64,000 nt of DNA from Hymenobacter sp. BRD128 (lineage in GTDB: Bacteria > Bacteroidota > Bacteroidia > Cytophagales > Hymenobacteraceae): the NCBI RefSeq assembly GCF_013256625.1, contig NZ_CP053908.1:62001-126000 (forward strand). Reading direction: 5' to 3'. Within the stretch, counting starts at the first letter, position 1. Each line of letters starts with the position of its first letter. Under the pieces are notes generated by a model. It made no database searches and was not told the origin of the DNA. It saw nothing but the letters and a program-made list of their open reading frames with translations. A program made the translations under genes and the position numbers. Below are positions 17,546 to 25,928 of this stretch, piece after piece.

Positions 17546-18304
17546 TTAAATAAGCCCAAACGCCGTGCTGACCAGCACGGCCACCAGGTCGAGCAGAAAT
17601 ACGGCCAGCGAGCCGGCCACCACGGCCGAGTTGGCGGCGCGGCCCACGCCGGCCGTGTCGTTGCTGGCGTAGTAGCCTTTGTAGCAGCTGATGAGGCCGA
17701 TGGCAAAGCCGAAAAAGAAGGTTTTAATGACTGCCGGTAGCACCTGGCCGTAGGTGAGGCGGCCCAGAATGTGGTTGATAAACAGCGCCAGCGAGGTCGA
17801 GCCCTGCATATTAACCCCCACGAAGGCCGACAGCAGCCCGATGGCATCGGAGAGCAGCGTGAGCACCGGCACCATGAGCGTAGTGGCCAGCACCCGCGTG
17901 ACTACTAGGTACTTGAAGGGGTTAGTGCCCGATACGTCCATGGCGTCAATCTGCTCGGTTACGCGCATCGAGCTGAGCTCGGCCCCGATGTTGGAGCCTA
18001 CCTTGCCGGCCACCATCAGGCCCGTGATGATGGGGCTTAGCTCCTGAATGATGGTGAGGCCCACCATCACCGGAATCCACGACTCGGCGCCGAACTGCAC
18101 CATCGTGGGCCGCAGCCGCAGCGTGAGCACCAGCCCCATAATAAAGCCCGTGATACCCACCAGCGGCAGCGACTGATACCCCACGACGTAGCATTGGTAC
18201 AGAAACTCCGACACTTCGTAGCGCGGCCGAAACCCCTCGCGGAAAAACCGCCCCGCAAACCGGGCCAGGGTGCCGGTGGCGGCGAGCATAGAGGTGGCGG
18301 ACAC
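17546..18304 (-). CDS. mlaE: MlaE-type ABC transporter permease
   Basis: 252 residues with five or so hydrophobic helices. Family hallmarks: VGITGFIMGLVLTLR, a central ELSPIITGLMVAGKVGSNIGAEL, ALGTMRVTEQ-like SSMRVTEQIDAMDVSGTNP, and FFGFAIGLISCYKGYY near the C-terminus. GTG start at 18304, with ATG 18289 an alternative. First gene of the mlaEFD operon; its promoter (-7 TACTTTTG, 18360-18367) is divergent from that of the histidine kinase and shares its operator pair. Confidence 0.92.
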   Translation of the reverse strand: MSATSMLAATGTLARFAGRFFREGFRPRYEVSEFLYQCYVVGYQSLPLVGITGFIMGLVLTLRLRPTMVQFGAESWIPVMVGLTIIQELSPIITGLMVAGKVGSNIGAELSSMRVTEQIDAMDVSGTNPFKYLVVTRVLATTLMVPVLTLLSDAIGLLSAFVGVNMQGSTSLALFINHILGRLTYGQVLPAVIKTFFFGFAIGLISCYKGYYASNDTAGVGRAANSAVVAGSLAVFLLDLVAVLVSTAFGLI

Positions 18305-18359
18305 GGAAGGGGCGTAGGAGTAGGGCTGCTTACGGCGAAATTATCCACTAAAGAAGCTG

Positions 18360-18457
18360 CAAAAGTATTGGCACTACCTAGCCGCCCGGCATGACAAGTA
18401 GTAGCTCAAATAGCTGATTTTTATCAGGTTTTGCCGGTAACTTACGGCCGACCTTTG
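18360..18457. promoter_or_regulatory. Divergent promoters of mlaEFD and the sensor kinase sharing an operator pair
   Basis: Left site TGACAAGTAGTA (18392-18403, one good half); right site TGATTTTTATCA (18415-18426, perfect palindrome); centres 23 bp apart. Plus strand: GACCTTTG (18450-18457) at 29.5 bp from the right centre. Minus strand: perfect TACTTTTG (18360-18367) at 30.5 bp from the left centre. The kinase-regulator operon therefore appears to control its own promoter. Confidence 0.75.
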
Positions 18458-18492
18458 GCGCTACTTCTGCCTTGCCAGCACCTTGCTTACCC

Positions 18493-20103
18493 ATGCTGTC
18501 CGCTTCCTACACCACCGTGCTGGCCAACCTGCTCTACACGCACTCGCGCGAGTTTGTGGGTATTTATGATGTGGCCTTGGGCTGGTTTACGCAGGTAAAC
18601 CCCGTGGCGGTGCAACTGCTGGGCTACGCCTCCGAGGCCGAGTTTCTGGCCGACCCCGACCACTCGCTGCGCTCGCCGCCCTGGACGAGTGACGAGTGGC
18701 GGGTGCTGTGCGAGCTGACCCAGCGCGAAGGCCACCACGAGCTGGACGCCATCATTCGGCGCCACACCGGCGAGCCGTTCCCGGCCTACCTGCGGCTCAC
18801 GTACTTTGAGGCCGAGGGCCGGCCCTCGCTGCTGGTGTGCCTGGCCGAGCAAAGCCCGCTGCAGCGCGCCGAGCGCGCGCTGGCCCACAGCGTGCGCCGC
18901 TTCGAGGCCGTGTTTACCAACGCCACCATCGGTATTATCGTCTGCGATAAAACCGGCAGTATCGTGTCGGCCAATGGCCTGGCGGGCGAGCTTTTTGGCT
19001 ACTCGCAGCCCGCGTTGCTGGGCCAGCGCATCGAAGTGCTGGTACCGGGTGCCGCCGGCCGCCGCCACGAGCAGCTGCGCAAAACATTCAACGCCCAGCC
19101 CCAGGTGCGCAGCATGGGCGGGCACCGCGCCTTGCAGGGCCAGCGCCAGGATGGCTCGGTGTTTCCGGTCGAAGTCAGCCTGAGCTACTTTTACCTTGAT
19201 GAGGAGCTGTACGTAGTGGCCTACGTCCTCGACATTTCCCGCAAAAAGGCCGCTGAGCAGGAGCTGCACGACCAGCACCAGCAGGTGGCCCGCCTCAACG
19301 CCGAGCTCGAGCAGAAGGTGGCTGACCGCACCCACGCCCTGCTCAGCACCCTGGAGCAGCTCGAAAAGCGGGGCCAGGAGCTGGCCCAGGCCCTAGCCGC
19401 CGAGCAGGAGTTGGGCGAATTAAAATCGCGCTTCGTGAGCATGGCCTCGCACGAGTTTCGCACGCCGCTCACGGCCGTGCTCAGCTCGGCCGCGCTCATC
19501 GGCAAATACCCCGACGGCGACCAGCAGCCCCAGCGCCTCAAGCACCTGGAGCGCATCAATATCTCGGTCAACCACTTGAATGCCATTCTGGAAGAGTTTC
19601 TCTCCGTCGGGCGCATCGAGGAAGGCAAGGTGGAAATCAATCCAGTTGCTTTCGACCTGAATACCCTGCTCGACGAAACCCTGGCCGACGTGCAGAGCCT
19701 GCGCAAGACCGGCCAAACCTTCGTGCGGCAGGTGGCGTGCCCCGACCCGTTTTGGCTCGACTCGTCGCTGCTGCGCAAGATTTTGGTGAATTTGCTCTCC
19801 AATGCCCTCAAGTATTCGGGCGAAAACGCCACAGTGACGGTGCAGGCGGCGTGCCACGATAGCCAGCTGACCGTCAGCGTGGCCGACCAGGGCGTGGGGA
19901 TTTCCAAGGAAGACCAGACCCACTTGTTCGAGCGGTTTTTTCGGGCCCGCAACGTTTCGACGGTGCCCGGCACCGGGCTAGGCCTCTACATCATTGCCCG
20001 CTATCTGGAGCTGATGGGCGGCACCATCGACCTGCAAAGCGCCCCCGACCAGGGCACTACCGTCACGGTCACCCTTCCCTATGAAAACCATTCTGCTGAT
20101 TGA
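18493..20103 (+). CDS. PAS-PAS sensor histidine kinase of the island
   Basis: 536 residues from ATG 18493, chosen because the predicted transcript starts at ~18462. Two PAS domains (about 5-120 and 130-250; the second with FTNATIGIIVCDKTGSIVSAN and QRQDGSVFPVEVSLSYF), a coiled coil (~255-310), HisKA with phosphoacceptor His320 in MASHEFRTPL, and an ATPase domain with NLLSNALKYSG, VADQGVGIS and GTGLGLYI. No membrane segment, so it senses a cytoplasmic signal; whether a PAS domain binds haem, flavin or another ligand cannot be told. It overlaps the regulator gene by 23 bp, a cognate two-component pair. Confidence 0.93.
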   Translation: MLSASYTTVLANLLYTHSREFVGIYDVALGWFTQVNPVAVQLLGYASEAEFLADPDHSLRSPPWTSDEWRVLCELTQREGHHELDAIIRRHTGEPFPAYLRLTYFEAEGRPSLLVCLAEQSPLQRAERALAHSVRRFEAVFTNATIGIIVCDKTGSIVSANGLAGELFGYSQPALLGQRIEVLVPGAAGRRHEQLRKTFNAQPQVRSMGGHRALQGQRQDGSVFPVEVSLSYFYLDEELYVVAYVLDISRKKAAEQELHDQHQQVARLNAELEQKVADRTHALLSTLEQLEKRGQELAQALAAEQELGELKSRFVSMASHEFRTPLTAVLSSAALIGKYPDGDQQPQRLKHLERINISVNHLNAILEEFLSVGRIEEGKVEINPVAFDLNTLLDETLADVQSLRKTGQTFVRQVACPDPFWLDSSLLRKILVNLLSNALKYSGENATVTVQAACHDSQLTVSVADQGVGISKEDQTHLFERFFRARNVSTVPGTGLGLYIIARYLELMGGTIDLQSAPDQGTTVTVTLPYENHSAD

Positions 20104-21133
20104 GGACGACGCGTTTATCCGCGAAAACACCGCCGAGCTGCTCGGGCTGGCCGGCTACGCCGTGCACGCCGCCAAAAACGGTAAGCTTGGCGTGGAGCAG
20201 GCTCTGGCCGAGAAGCCCGACTTGGTGGTGTGCGACATTATGATGCCGGTGCTCGACGGCTACGGCGTGCTGCATATTTTCAACCAGAACCCGCAGCTGG
20301 CGGGCGTGCCCTTCATCTTCCTCACCGCCAAAACCGAGCGCATCGACCAGCGCCGCGGTATGGAGCTGGGGGCCGACGACTACCTCACCAAACCCTTCAG
20401 CGAAAACGAGCTGCTGAGCGCCATCAGCGGCCGGCTAGCCCGGTTTCGGCACCTCAAGCCCGACTATGACCTGCGCGCCGGCGGCCTGGGCGAGTTTCTG
20501 GACGATGCCCGCGCCGTGGGCCACCTGGCTGGCCTGTCGGGCGACCGCAAAACCCACGCGGTGCGCCGCAAGCAGACCATCTACCTGGAAGGCGACGAGG
20601 TCACGCGGGGCTACTTCGTGCAGGCCGGCCGGGTAAAAACCGTGAAAACGACCGAAGGCGGCAAAGAATTGATTACGGGCTTTTATGGCCCCGGCGAGTT
20701 TTTTGGCTACCTGCCGTTGCTGGAGCACACCCTGCACAGCGACTCGGCCGTGGCCCTCGACGATGCGGAGTTGGTGTACATTCCGCAGGATGACTTTTCG
20801 CAGTTGCTGCTGCGCAATTCGGCGGTGAGCCAGCAGTTTATTCGGCTGCTGGCGGGCCGCGTGCGCGAGCGCGAGCAGCAGCTCCTGACCATGGCCTACA
20901 GCTCCATCCGGCGCCGCGTGGCCGATACGTTGCTGCGCCTGCACGAGCCCATCAGCGCCGACCCCACCGCCAGCATCCAGCTCTCGCGCGATGACATGGC
21001 CGCTATGGTCGGCACGGCCCCCGAGTCGCTCATTCGCACCCTTAGCGAATTCAACCAGAACGGCTTAATTGCCCTGACGCCCAAACATATTCGGGTGCTG
21101 CAGCCAGAGAGGCTGCGCCGGGCGCATTGGTAG
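20081..21133 (+). CDS. Response regulator fused to a CRP/FNR-type sensor and DNA-binding domain (RR1)
   Basis: 350 residues. Receiver (1-125) with acidic pair in LLIEDDAF, phosphoacceptor Asp52 in VVCDIMMP and Lys104 in LTKPF. A cyclic-nucleotide-binding-like beta-roll follows (~150-265; YLEGDEVTRGYFVQAGRVK, GPGEFFGYLPLLE), then the dimer helix and a Crp-type HTH (SRDDMAAMVGTAPESLIRTL). The recognition helix keeps Glu and Arg four residues apart (ESLIR), as in FNR (ETISR), which reads TGA half-sites; the operators here have TGA[C/T]-N4-[A/G]TCA with FNR spacing. It is the strongest candidate for the regulator of the island. Direct binding is inferred. Confidence 0.92.
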   Translation: MKTILLIEDDAFIRENTAELLGLAGYAVHAAKNGKLGVEQALAEKPDLVVCDIMMPVLDGYGVLHIFNQNPQLAGVPFIFLTAKTERIDQRRGMELGADDYLTKPFSENELLSAISGRLARFRHLKPDYDLRAGGLGEFLDDARAVGHLAGLSGDRKTHAVRRKQTIYLEGDEVTRGYFVQAGRVKTVKTTEGGKELITGFYGPGEFFGYLPLLEHTLHSDSAVALDDAELVYIPQDDFSQLLLRNSAVSQQFIRLLAGRVREREQQLLTMAYSSIRRRVADTLLRLHEPISADPTASIQLSRDDMAAMVGTAPESLIRTLSEFNQNGLIALTPKHIRVLQPERLRRAHW

Positions 21134-21152
21134 GGGCCGCGCCAAGCAGCCC

Positions 21153-21217
21153 TGACAAACGTCAGGTAGCAAGGCGATTATTGTCAGCCAGGGGGCCGGG
21201 GCGCGGCCAGACCTTTG
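21153..21217 (+). promoter_or_regulatory. Tandem FNR-like operator and promoter downstream of RR1
   Basis: Perfect TGACAAACGTCA (21153-21164) and CGATTATTGTCA (21175-21186), centres 22 bp apart; GACCTTTG (21210-21217) at 29.5 bp. Nearly the same module as 6627-6691. It should drive the small gene at 21326 and perhaps USP 3. Confidence 0.75.
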
Positions 21218-21325
21218 CGGCAGGTCGGTTTGCCCTTGCGGCCGGCTTCCACTCTCTATTCCCTCCGCTCTTATGCATATGCCTGCTGCTGCCGCATTTC
21301 CCACCCTAGCCCACGGCTTTCGCCG

Positions 21326-21532
21326 ATGAGCTGGCGCCCCGCTAGCCCCGCCCGGCCGCGCCCCGACGACCGAAGCCCCGCCCACACCAGCCGCACCATC
21401 AGCGCCGACAGCCTGCGCGTGATGCGGGAAGCCGATGCCAGTATGTCGCCCGATGAGCGGGGCTACTACGCCGGCCCGGTGCCCGCAGCCGCTAGCCCCG
21501 GTAGTGCGCCCGTGACCGCGCCGGGCACCTAG
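21326..21532 (+). CDS. 68-residue disordered protein behind an island promoter
   Basis: ATG 21326. Arg/Pro/Ser-rich N-terminal third, then SADSLRVMREADASMSPDER and GYYAGPVPAAASPGSAP; no hydrophobic core. Same length as the 12510 protein, though sequence similarity is slight. An 18-codon reading frame from ATG 21273 ends in a TGA that overlaps this ATG (ATGA), so either a translationally coupled leader peptide or a longer true N-terminus with a missing base is possible. No family recognised. Confidence 0.5.
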   Translation: MSWRPASPARPRPDDRSPAHTSRTISADSLRVMREADASMSPDERGYYAGPVPAAASPGSAPVTAPGT

Positions 21533-21859
21533 CGCCGCTTAGGAAGAGCAGGGCGGGCCGACGTTGAAACAGCCCTGGCAACGCCTGCTAACCGCTTGTT
21601 TCCATGGACCCTGACCCGCCGCGTGGCGCTGCCAGCAGTGGAGCGGAGCGGGTGGTCAAGATAGCGCCGGTGCTGCTGCGGGCTGCTTGATTGCGTTGGT
21701 ATGGGGCGCTAATGATTTGCTCAGCGTGCCTTGTCAGAATGATATACCAAGTTGCCCTCCGCGCCGGCCCCCGGCCCTTTTCCTGAAAGGAAGGAGCCGG
21801 CGCCGGCGCCAGAACAATGTCTATCAACCTGCCAAACACGTGACAAACCCCCTCATCCC
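21533..21859. other. Leader region of USP 3
   Basis: About 327 bp without a convincing gene. Scattered half-sites occur (for example TGATATACCAAG at 21740) but do not reproduce the 22-bp/29.5-bp layout. USP 3 may be read through from 21217 or from its own unrecognised promoter. Confidence 0.4.
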
Positions 21860-22699
21860 ATGAAACCTAACTTCGTTGTCCTCACCGATTCTTCGCCTGC
21901 CGGCGAGCGGGCGCAAGCCTACGCCGCCGCGCTGGCCGCGCCGCTGGGGGCCGAGCTGCACCTGGTGCATGTATTTGCCCCAATGGCCGTAACCACCCTG
22001 GAATATGGCTTTACGATGCCCATGCTGGACGTGGACTATGTGCGCGCACTCCGTAATTCCCTCGCCAGTGCCGCTGCGGGTCTATCCGTGCCCACTACCT
22101 CCGAAGTAATTGAAAATGAGTGGTACACGGCCGTGGAGCAGGCCCTGGATACCTATCGGCCGCTGCTGCTAATTGCTGGCCTCACGGCCACCCACGGCCG
22201 CCTCGAAGAGTGGCTCAATAACCGCGCCCTTCCGCTGGCCCACCGCACGGGCTATCCGCTGCTATTGGTACCCGAGCACCTGCCCGCCGCCGCCCTGCGC
22301 CCGCCCCGCCGCCTGGTGCTGGCCGTGGAGGACCGCCCGTTTACCCTCACGCCCGAGGCGCTGGCCCTGGCGCCGCTGCTGCAGGCGCTGGGCTGCGCGT
22401 TCGTCACGACCACCGTATTTCCGCCCCAGCAGGCCACGAGCGGCGAGGCGGGCTGGCTGGCCGCGCAGCGTTGCGGGCTAGCCCCCACCCTGGCCGGCAG
22501 TGCGCTGCACCGGGTGGTGGATGCGCGGCCCGCCGCCGGCATCTGGCAGGCCACCGACGAGTTGGAGGCCGACATGCTGGCCTTGCTCGACCAGGGCCAC
22601 GGCTGGATGCATAAGATGTTCAGCGGCAGCGTTATTGCCCACGCTGTGCGGTTTTCGCAGGTGCCGGTGCTGCTGCTCTCGGCGCGCATGGCGGCCTGA
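21860..22699 (+). CDS. Tandem universal stress protein (USP 3)
   Basis: 279 residues from ATG 21860; two UspA-fold domains (about 1-145 and 148-279). MKPNFVVLTDSSPAGERAQA opens domain 1; HRTGYPLLLVPE closes it; RRLVLAVEDRPFTL opens domain 2, which ends HAVRFSQVPVLLLS. Closest paralogue is the convergent USP 4 (22844): the first ~60% of the proteins are moderately similar, the last third nearly identical, also at the DNA level (about 22458-22640 against the inverse of 22900-23080). No complete ATP-binding glycine motif was seen. Cytoplasmic, stress-related by family. Confidence 0.9.
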   Translation: MKPNFVVLTDSSPAGERAQAYAAALAAPLGAELHLVHVFAPMAVTTLEYGFTMPMLDVDYVRALRNSLASAAAGLSVPTTSEVIENEWYTAVEQALDTYRPLLLIAGLTATHGRLEEWLNNRALPLAHRTGYPLLLVPEHLPAAALRPPRRLVLAVEDRPFTLTPEALALAPLLQALGCAFVTTTVFPPQQATSGEAGWLAAQRCGLAPTLAGSALHRVVDARPAAGIWQATDELEADMLALLDQGHGWMHKMFSGSVIAHAVRFSQVPVLLLSARMAA

Positions 22700-22790
22700 C
22701 GCCAGGTGCCCACCATACTTGCCCGCTACCACTAAGGCCGGCGTGCCGTGTCAATGCATGCGCCATAAAGGAAAAATGCAGGAGCCCGGT

Positions 22791-22823
22791 GGCGGCTAGT
22801 CGATAGATTATCAACTAGCCGCC
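22791..22823. terminator. Bidirectional terminator between USP 3 and USP 4
   Basis: GGCGGCTAGT (22791-22800) pairs with ACTAGCCGCC (22814-22823), 10-bp stem, 13-nt loop, followed by AAAA on the plus strand. Lies between convergent genes. Confidence 0.7.
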
Positions 22824-22843
22824 AAAAGCACGTTAGCCATTCG

Positions 22844-23673
22844 CTACTCCGCCGCGAGGGGTAGTAGTAGCACCGGCACCTGCGAGTAGCGCAGCACATC
22901 GGCAATCACGCTGCCGCTAAAGAGCTTATGTATCCAGCCGTGACCCTGGTCGAGCAAGGCTAGCATGTCGGCCTCCAGCTCGTCGGTGGCCTGCCAGATG
23001 CCGGCGGCGGGCCGCGCATCCACCACCCGGTGCAGCGCGCTGCCGGCCAGGGTGGGGGCTAGCCCGCAGCGCTGCGCGGCCCGCAGGCCGGCGCCGCCCT
23101 TGTGGGCCCGGTGGGGGGGAGGACCGTGACGGGCACCACGGCGCAACTCAGCCGGGCGAGCAGCGGGGCCAGGGCCCGCCCCTCGGGCGTGAGGGTAAAC
23201 GGGCGGTCCTCCACGGCCAGCACCAGGCGGCGGGGCGGGCGCAGATACATAGCCGCCAGAAACTCGGGCACTAGCAGCAGCGGGTAGCCCGTGCGGTGGG
23301 CCAGCGGTAGGGCGCGGTTGCTCAGCCACTCGTCCAGCGGCCCATCGGTGGCGGAAAGGCCGGCTAGCAGCAGCGCCGGCTGGTAAGCGGCCAGCAGCTG
23401 GTCGAGGGCCGAATACCAGTTGTCGTCTTCCAGCAGCTCGACGGTGGCCGGCACCGGCAAGCGGGCCGCCGCCTCTAGCAGCCCGGCGCGCACGGCCGGC
23501 ACGTAATCCGTATCGAGTAGCGGCGGCCCAAATTCTAGGGCAACCAGCGGCTGCGCCAGCACGTGCACCAGGTGCAGCGTGGCCCCCAGCGGGGCGGCCA
23601 GCACGGCGGCGTAGGCTAGCATGAACTCGTTGGCGGGCGTGCCATCGGTGAAAACAATAAAGTCGGTTTTCAT
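22844..23673 (-). pseudogene. Tandem universal stress protein (USP 4), one frameshift
   Basis: From ATG 23673: TDFIVFTDGTPANEFML, HRTGYPLLLVPE, RRLVLAVEDRPFTLTPEG, then VPVTVLPP. The frame changes at the six-G run 23113-23118 (C-run on the coding strand) and continues AAQRCGLAPTLAG, VVDARPAAGIWQATDELEAD to TAG 22844. Adding one base restores ~277 residues. Convergent paralogue of USP 3 with a near-identical 3' part, pointing to an inverted duplication with later sequence exchange. No clear tandem operator was found upstream. Confidence 0.8.
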
Positions 23674-23808
23674 AGTAAATAAAAAAATGCCGGAAATCCG
23701 GCCCGGCGAAAATCGCTAGCTGCCAGCCAAGCCAGCCCTATCGGAAGCGCCCTGATTGAAAAGAAATATGGCCCATGAGGTGACCTGTGCAAAAATTAAC
23801 TGAACTTA

Positions 23809-23842
23809 AAATCCCGGCTTTCGCTGCCGAAAACCGGGATTT
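23809..23842 (-). terminator. Terminator of the His-rich small gene
   Basis: AAATCCCGG (23809-23817) pairs with CCGGGATTT (23834-23842), directly downstream of the 70-residue minus-strand gene. Confidence 0.65.
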
Positions 23843-23852
23843 GTCAGGCGGC

Positions 23853-24065
23853 CTACTTGGTGCCGTACTCTTCGGCGTGGCTCTTGCGCGCGTGGGTAGC
23901 GTGCTCGGCGGCGTGCTCAGTGTGGGCGGCGGCGGTGTGGGCGTGGTGCGCCGCCTTCTCGTGGCTGCCGGCTTCCTGGTGCTTGGCGGCTTCGGTGTGA
24001 TGCTTGGCGGCCTCGGTATGGTGGGTGGCAGCCTTTTTGTGGCTTTCAGCAGCTTTCTTCGACAT
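23853..24065 (-). CDS. 70-residue His/Ala/Lys-rich repeat protein
   Basis: The protein is built from short degenerate repeats (KAATHHTEAAKHHTEAAKHQ, then HAHTAAAHTEHAAEHATHA) with 15 or more His residues, no signal peptide and no hydrophobic segment. The composition predicts a long amphipathic helix with His and Glu on spaced faces; metal binding is possible but not shown. No family recognised. It has its own terminator and sits between USP 4 and the BON protein, in the same orientation as both. Confidence 0.65.
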   Translation of the reverse strand: MSKKAAESHKKAATHHTEAAKHHTEAAKHQEAGSHEKAAHHAHTAAAHTEHAAEHATHARKSHAEEYGTK

Positions 24066-24268
24066 GGGGTGGGGGAATTAAAGCGCGCCGGAGTTGGCAC
24101 GGGTGGGGTTGGGCACGAGGGCTAGCGAGTTTGCGTCAGAAGCCAGCGCGCCGCGTCTTAATTAGCGCTGGGCGTAAAGTGCGAACCCGCTTGAAAACAG
24201 AGTAGAAATTAGTCAATATAATGCGTGTGAAGTAGTTATAGCTCAGAAAGGAGAGAAGTGGGTAAAAA

Positions 24269-24308
24269 GCAGCCCGCCACCCACCCGGGCGGCGCGGGGG
24301 CGGGCTGC
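24269..24308 (-). terminator. Terminator of the BON-protein gene
   Basis: GCAGCCCGCC (24269-24278) pairs with GGCGGGCTGC (24299-24308); on the minus strand it is followed by TTTTTACC. Starts a few bases after the BON gene stop. Confidence 0.75.
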
Positions 24309-24314
24309 CCAGTC

Positions 24315-25754
24315 TTACAGTCCGTGGTCGGGCGAGATGAGCAGGTCGTTGTCCACGAAGCTGGCGCCGGCGTCGTAGGCCGCGTAGGTGGCCTGTTCGC
24401 GGTCGAGCCAGGTTTCGACGGTGCCCGTGAGCGTGGCGTGGCCTTTCTCTACCAGCACCTCTATCTCCTGATTATTGAGGCTAGCCGACCAGAAGTACCG
24501 GTTGCGGATGCGCTCGGCCAGGGCGAAGTCGGGGTTGGGGCGGGGCATAGTGGGCTTCCAGGCGGCGGTCTGGTAGGCGTTGAAATCGGGGCTGCCGGGC
24601 ACGCTCACCCAGTTGTCCAGCTCTGCCACGCCATTCACGCCCGAGGCCACGGCCCCGGCCTGCTCCTGCTCAAAGTGCGTGCTCACCTGCCCATACAGCT
24701 GGGCCTTGCCGTTGCGCACGTACACGCTGAAGTCGCAGCCGCTCACGTAGGGGTCGCGGGCCAGCGCCTCGCGGATGGTCTGGCCGATGTGCAGGTCGGG
24801 GATGAAGCGCTTGGTGCGTACTTTCAGCAGGTTATGTACGTCCCAGACGCCCACTACGTGGCGGGCGTCGCGCTCGGCATCCTGCTTGGCGCGCAGGTTG
24901 CTCACGACCCCGCTCAGCGTCACCACGCCGTTGTGCACCGCCACCAGCGGCTGGTACGAGAGCACGCGCGGGTCGAAGCGAAAGGCATCGACCACGGCCT
25001 GGGCAATGTCCTGGTCGGAGCGCGGGGCTAGCTTGTCGCGCCGCAGCTCGTGGCCCAGCGCCCAGTAGGCCACCGCCAGGTCGCGGGCATCGACGCGCGC
25101 CGCGCCGGCCCGGTAAGCGGTGGCCTCCACGCGGTTTTTCTCGGCGGCGGTGCCCACCGTGCCGCTCAGGCGCACTACCCGGTCGGTGGTGCGCACTTGC
25201 ACCAGGGCGCTGTTCACCCGAATGTCCCAGGCCAGCAGCTCACGGATTTGGGTGCTGATTTCTTCGTCCGAATTCTCGATTTTGCCCCAGCGGATAAGCA
25301 GGTCGTCGGCTCCAAGGCTACGCACGCCCTTCACGCCGCGCACCACGCGCAGCACCAGTTCCTTCTCGGCCCAGCTCTGGAGCGTGCCCGCTAGGGTAAG
25401 GTGGCCATCGGCGGCGGTGGCCTGCACGTTGTAGTCGCTGGTGGCGGGGTCGGCGGCCAGGGCGCTGGCTACGTGCGCTTGCAGCTCGTGGTCGGCCACG
25501 TCGGGCGTGCTGATAAGAATCTCATTCACCACGCCGCGCACGCCGCGCAGGGCCAGGGCAATTTCTTCGGCCCGCTCGCGCGAGAGCAGGTTGTCGGTAA
25601 TGCCGGTCAGCAGCACAATGCCATCGTGGGTGGCTACGTCGATGAGGTGCGCAGCTACGCCTTTCTTGGTGGTAAAAAACAGCTCAATGGCGGTCGTAAT
25701 GTCTGCATCGACCACGTGCTCAATGGTCTGTTCGAAGGTTTCGAGGGTTTGCAT
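24315..25754 (-). CDS. Protein with about six BON domains
   Basis: 479 residues starting at ATG 25754. Repeated BON units at approximately 14-83, 88-155, 160-230, 250-315, 320-385 and 405-475, each with the glycine/strand pattern seen in DGIVLLTGITDNLL, DGHLTLAGTLQSW, TDRVVRLSGTVGTAAEK, NGVVTLSGVVSNLRAK, NGKAQLYGQVSTHF and KGHATLTGTVETWLD. There is no obvious signal peptide, which is unusual because many BON proteins are periplasmic (OsmY) or membrane-linked. BON proteins are thought to contact phospholipids under osmotic or envelope stress. It has a tandem operator upstream (25838-25871) and its own terminator. Confidence 0.88.
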   Translation of the reverse strand: MQTLETFEQTIEHVVDADITTAIELFFTTKKGVAAHLIDVATHDGIVLLTGITDNLLSRERAEEIALALRGVRGVVNEILISTPDVADHELQAHVASALAADPATSDYNVQATAADGHLTLAGTLQSWAEKELVLRVVRGVKGVRSLGADDLLIRWGKIENSDEEISTQIRELLAWDIRVNSALVQVRTTDRVVRLSGTVGTAAEKNRVEATAYRAGAARVDARDLAVAYWALGHELRRDKLAPRSDQDIAQAVVDAFRFDPRVLSYQPLVAVHNGVVTLSGVVSNLRAKQDAERDARHVVGVWDVHNLLKVRTKRFIPDLHIGQTIREALARDPYVSGCDFSVYVRNGKAQLYGQVSTHFEQEQAGAVASGVNGVAELDNWVSVPGSPDFNAYQTAAWKPTMPRPNPDFALAERIRNRYFWSASLNNQEIEVLVEKGHATLTGTVETWLDREQATYAAYDAGASFVDNDLLISPDHGL

Positions 25755-25806
25755 GGGGTCACAAGGGCTAGGTTATTCCGGCTCCCGGTGAGCGCGAATT
25801 CACCCG

Positions 25807-25871
25807 TAAAAGTCGCCCCCTAGCCCCGCCGTAGTGCTGACAACAATTCCTTGAAAGTATGACGTTTGTCA
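25807..25871 (-). promoter_or_regulatory. Tandem FNR-like operator and promoter of the BON gene
   Basis: Distal perfect TGACGTTTGTCA (25860-25871); proximal TGACAACAATTC (25838-25849) with one good half; centres 22 bp apart. Minus-strand GACTTTTA (25807-25814) at 29.5 bp from the proximal centre. Confidence 0.72.
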
Positions 25872-25928
25872 GGTGGCCGGGGGCAGGGCGCGCCCGGCTG
25901 AGGGCTAGCCCCCGGCCGGCCTCCGGCG

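Noticed and set aside
21713-21751. FNR-like half-sites upstream of USP 3
   Set aside because: TGATTTGCTCAG and TGATATACCAAG have one good half each, and their spacing does not fit the 22 bp plus 29.5 bp layout.
24258-25031. A 257-codon plus-strand frame over the BON gene
   Set aside because: Antisense shadow; no family features, while the minus strand shows repeated BON domains.
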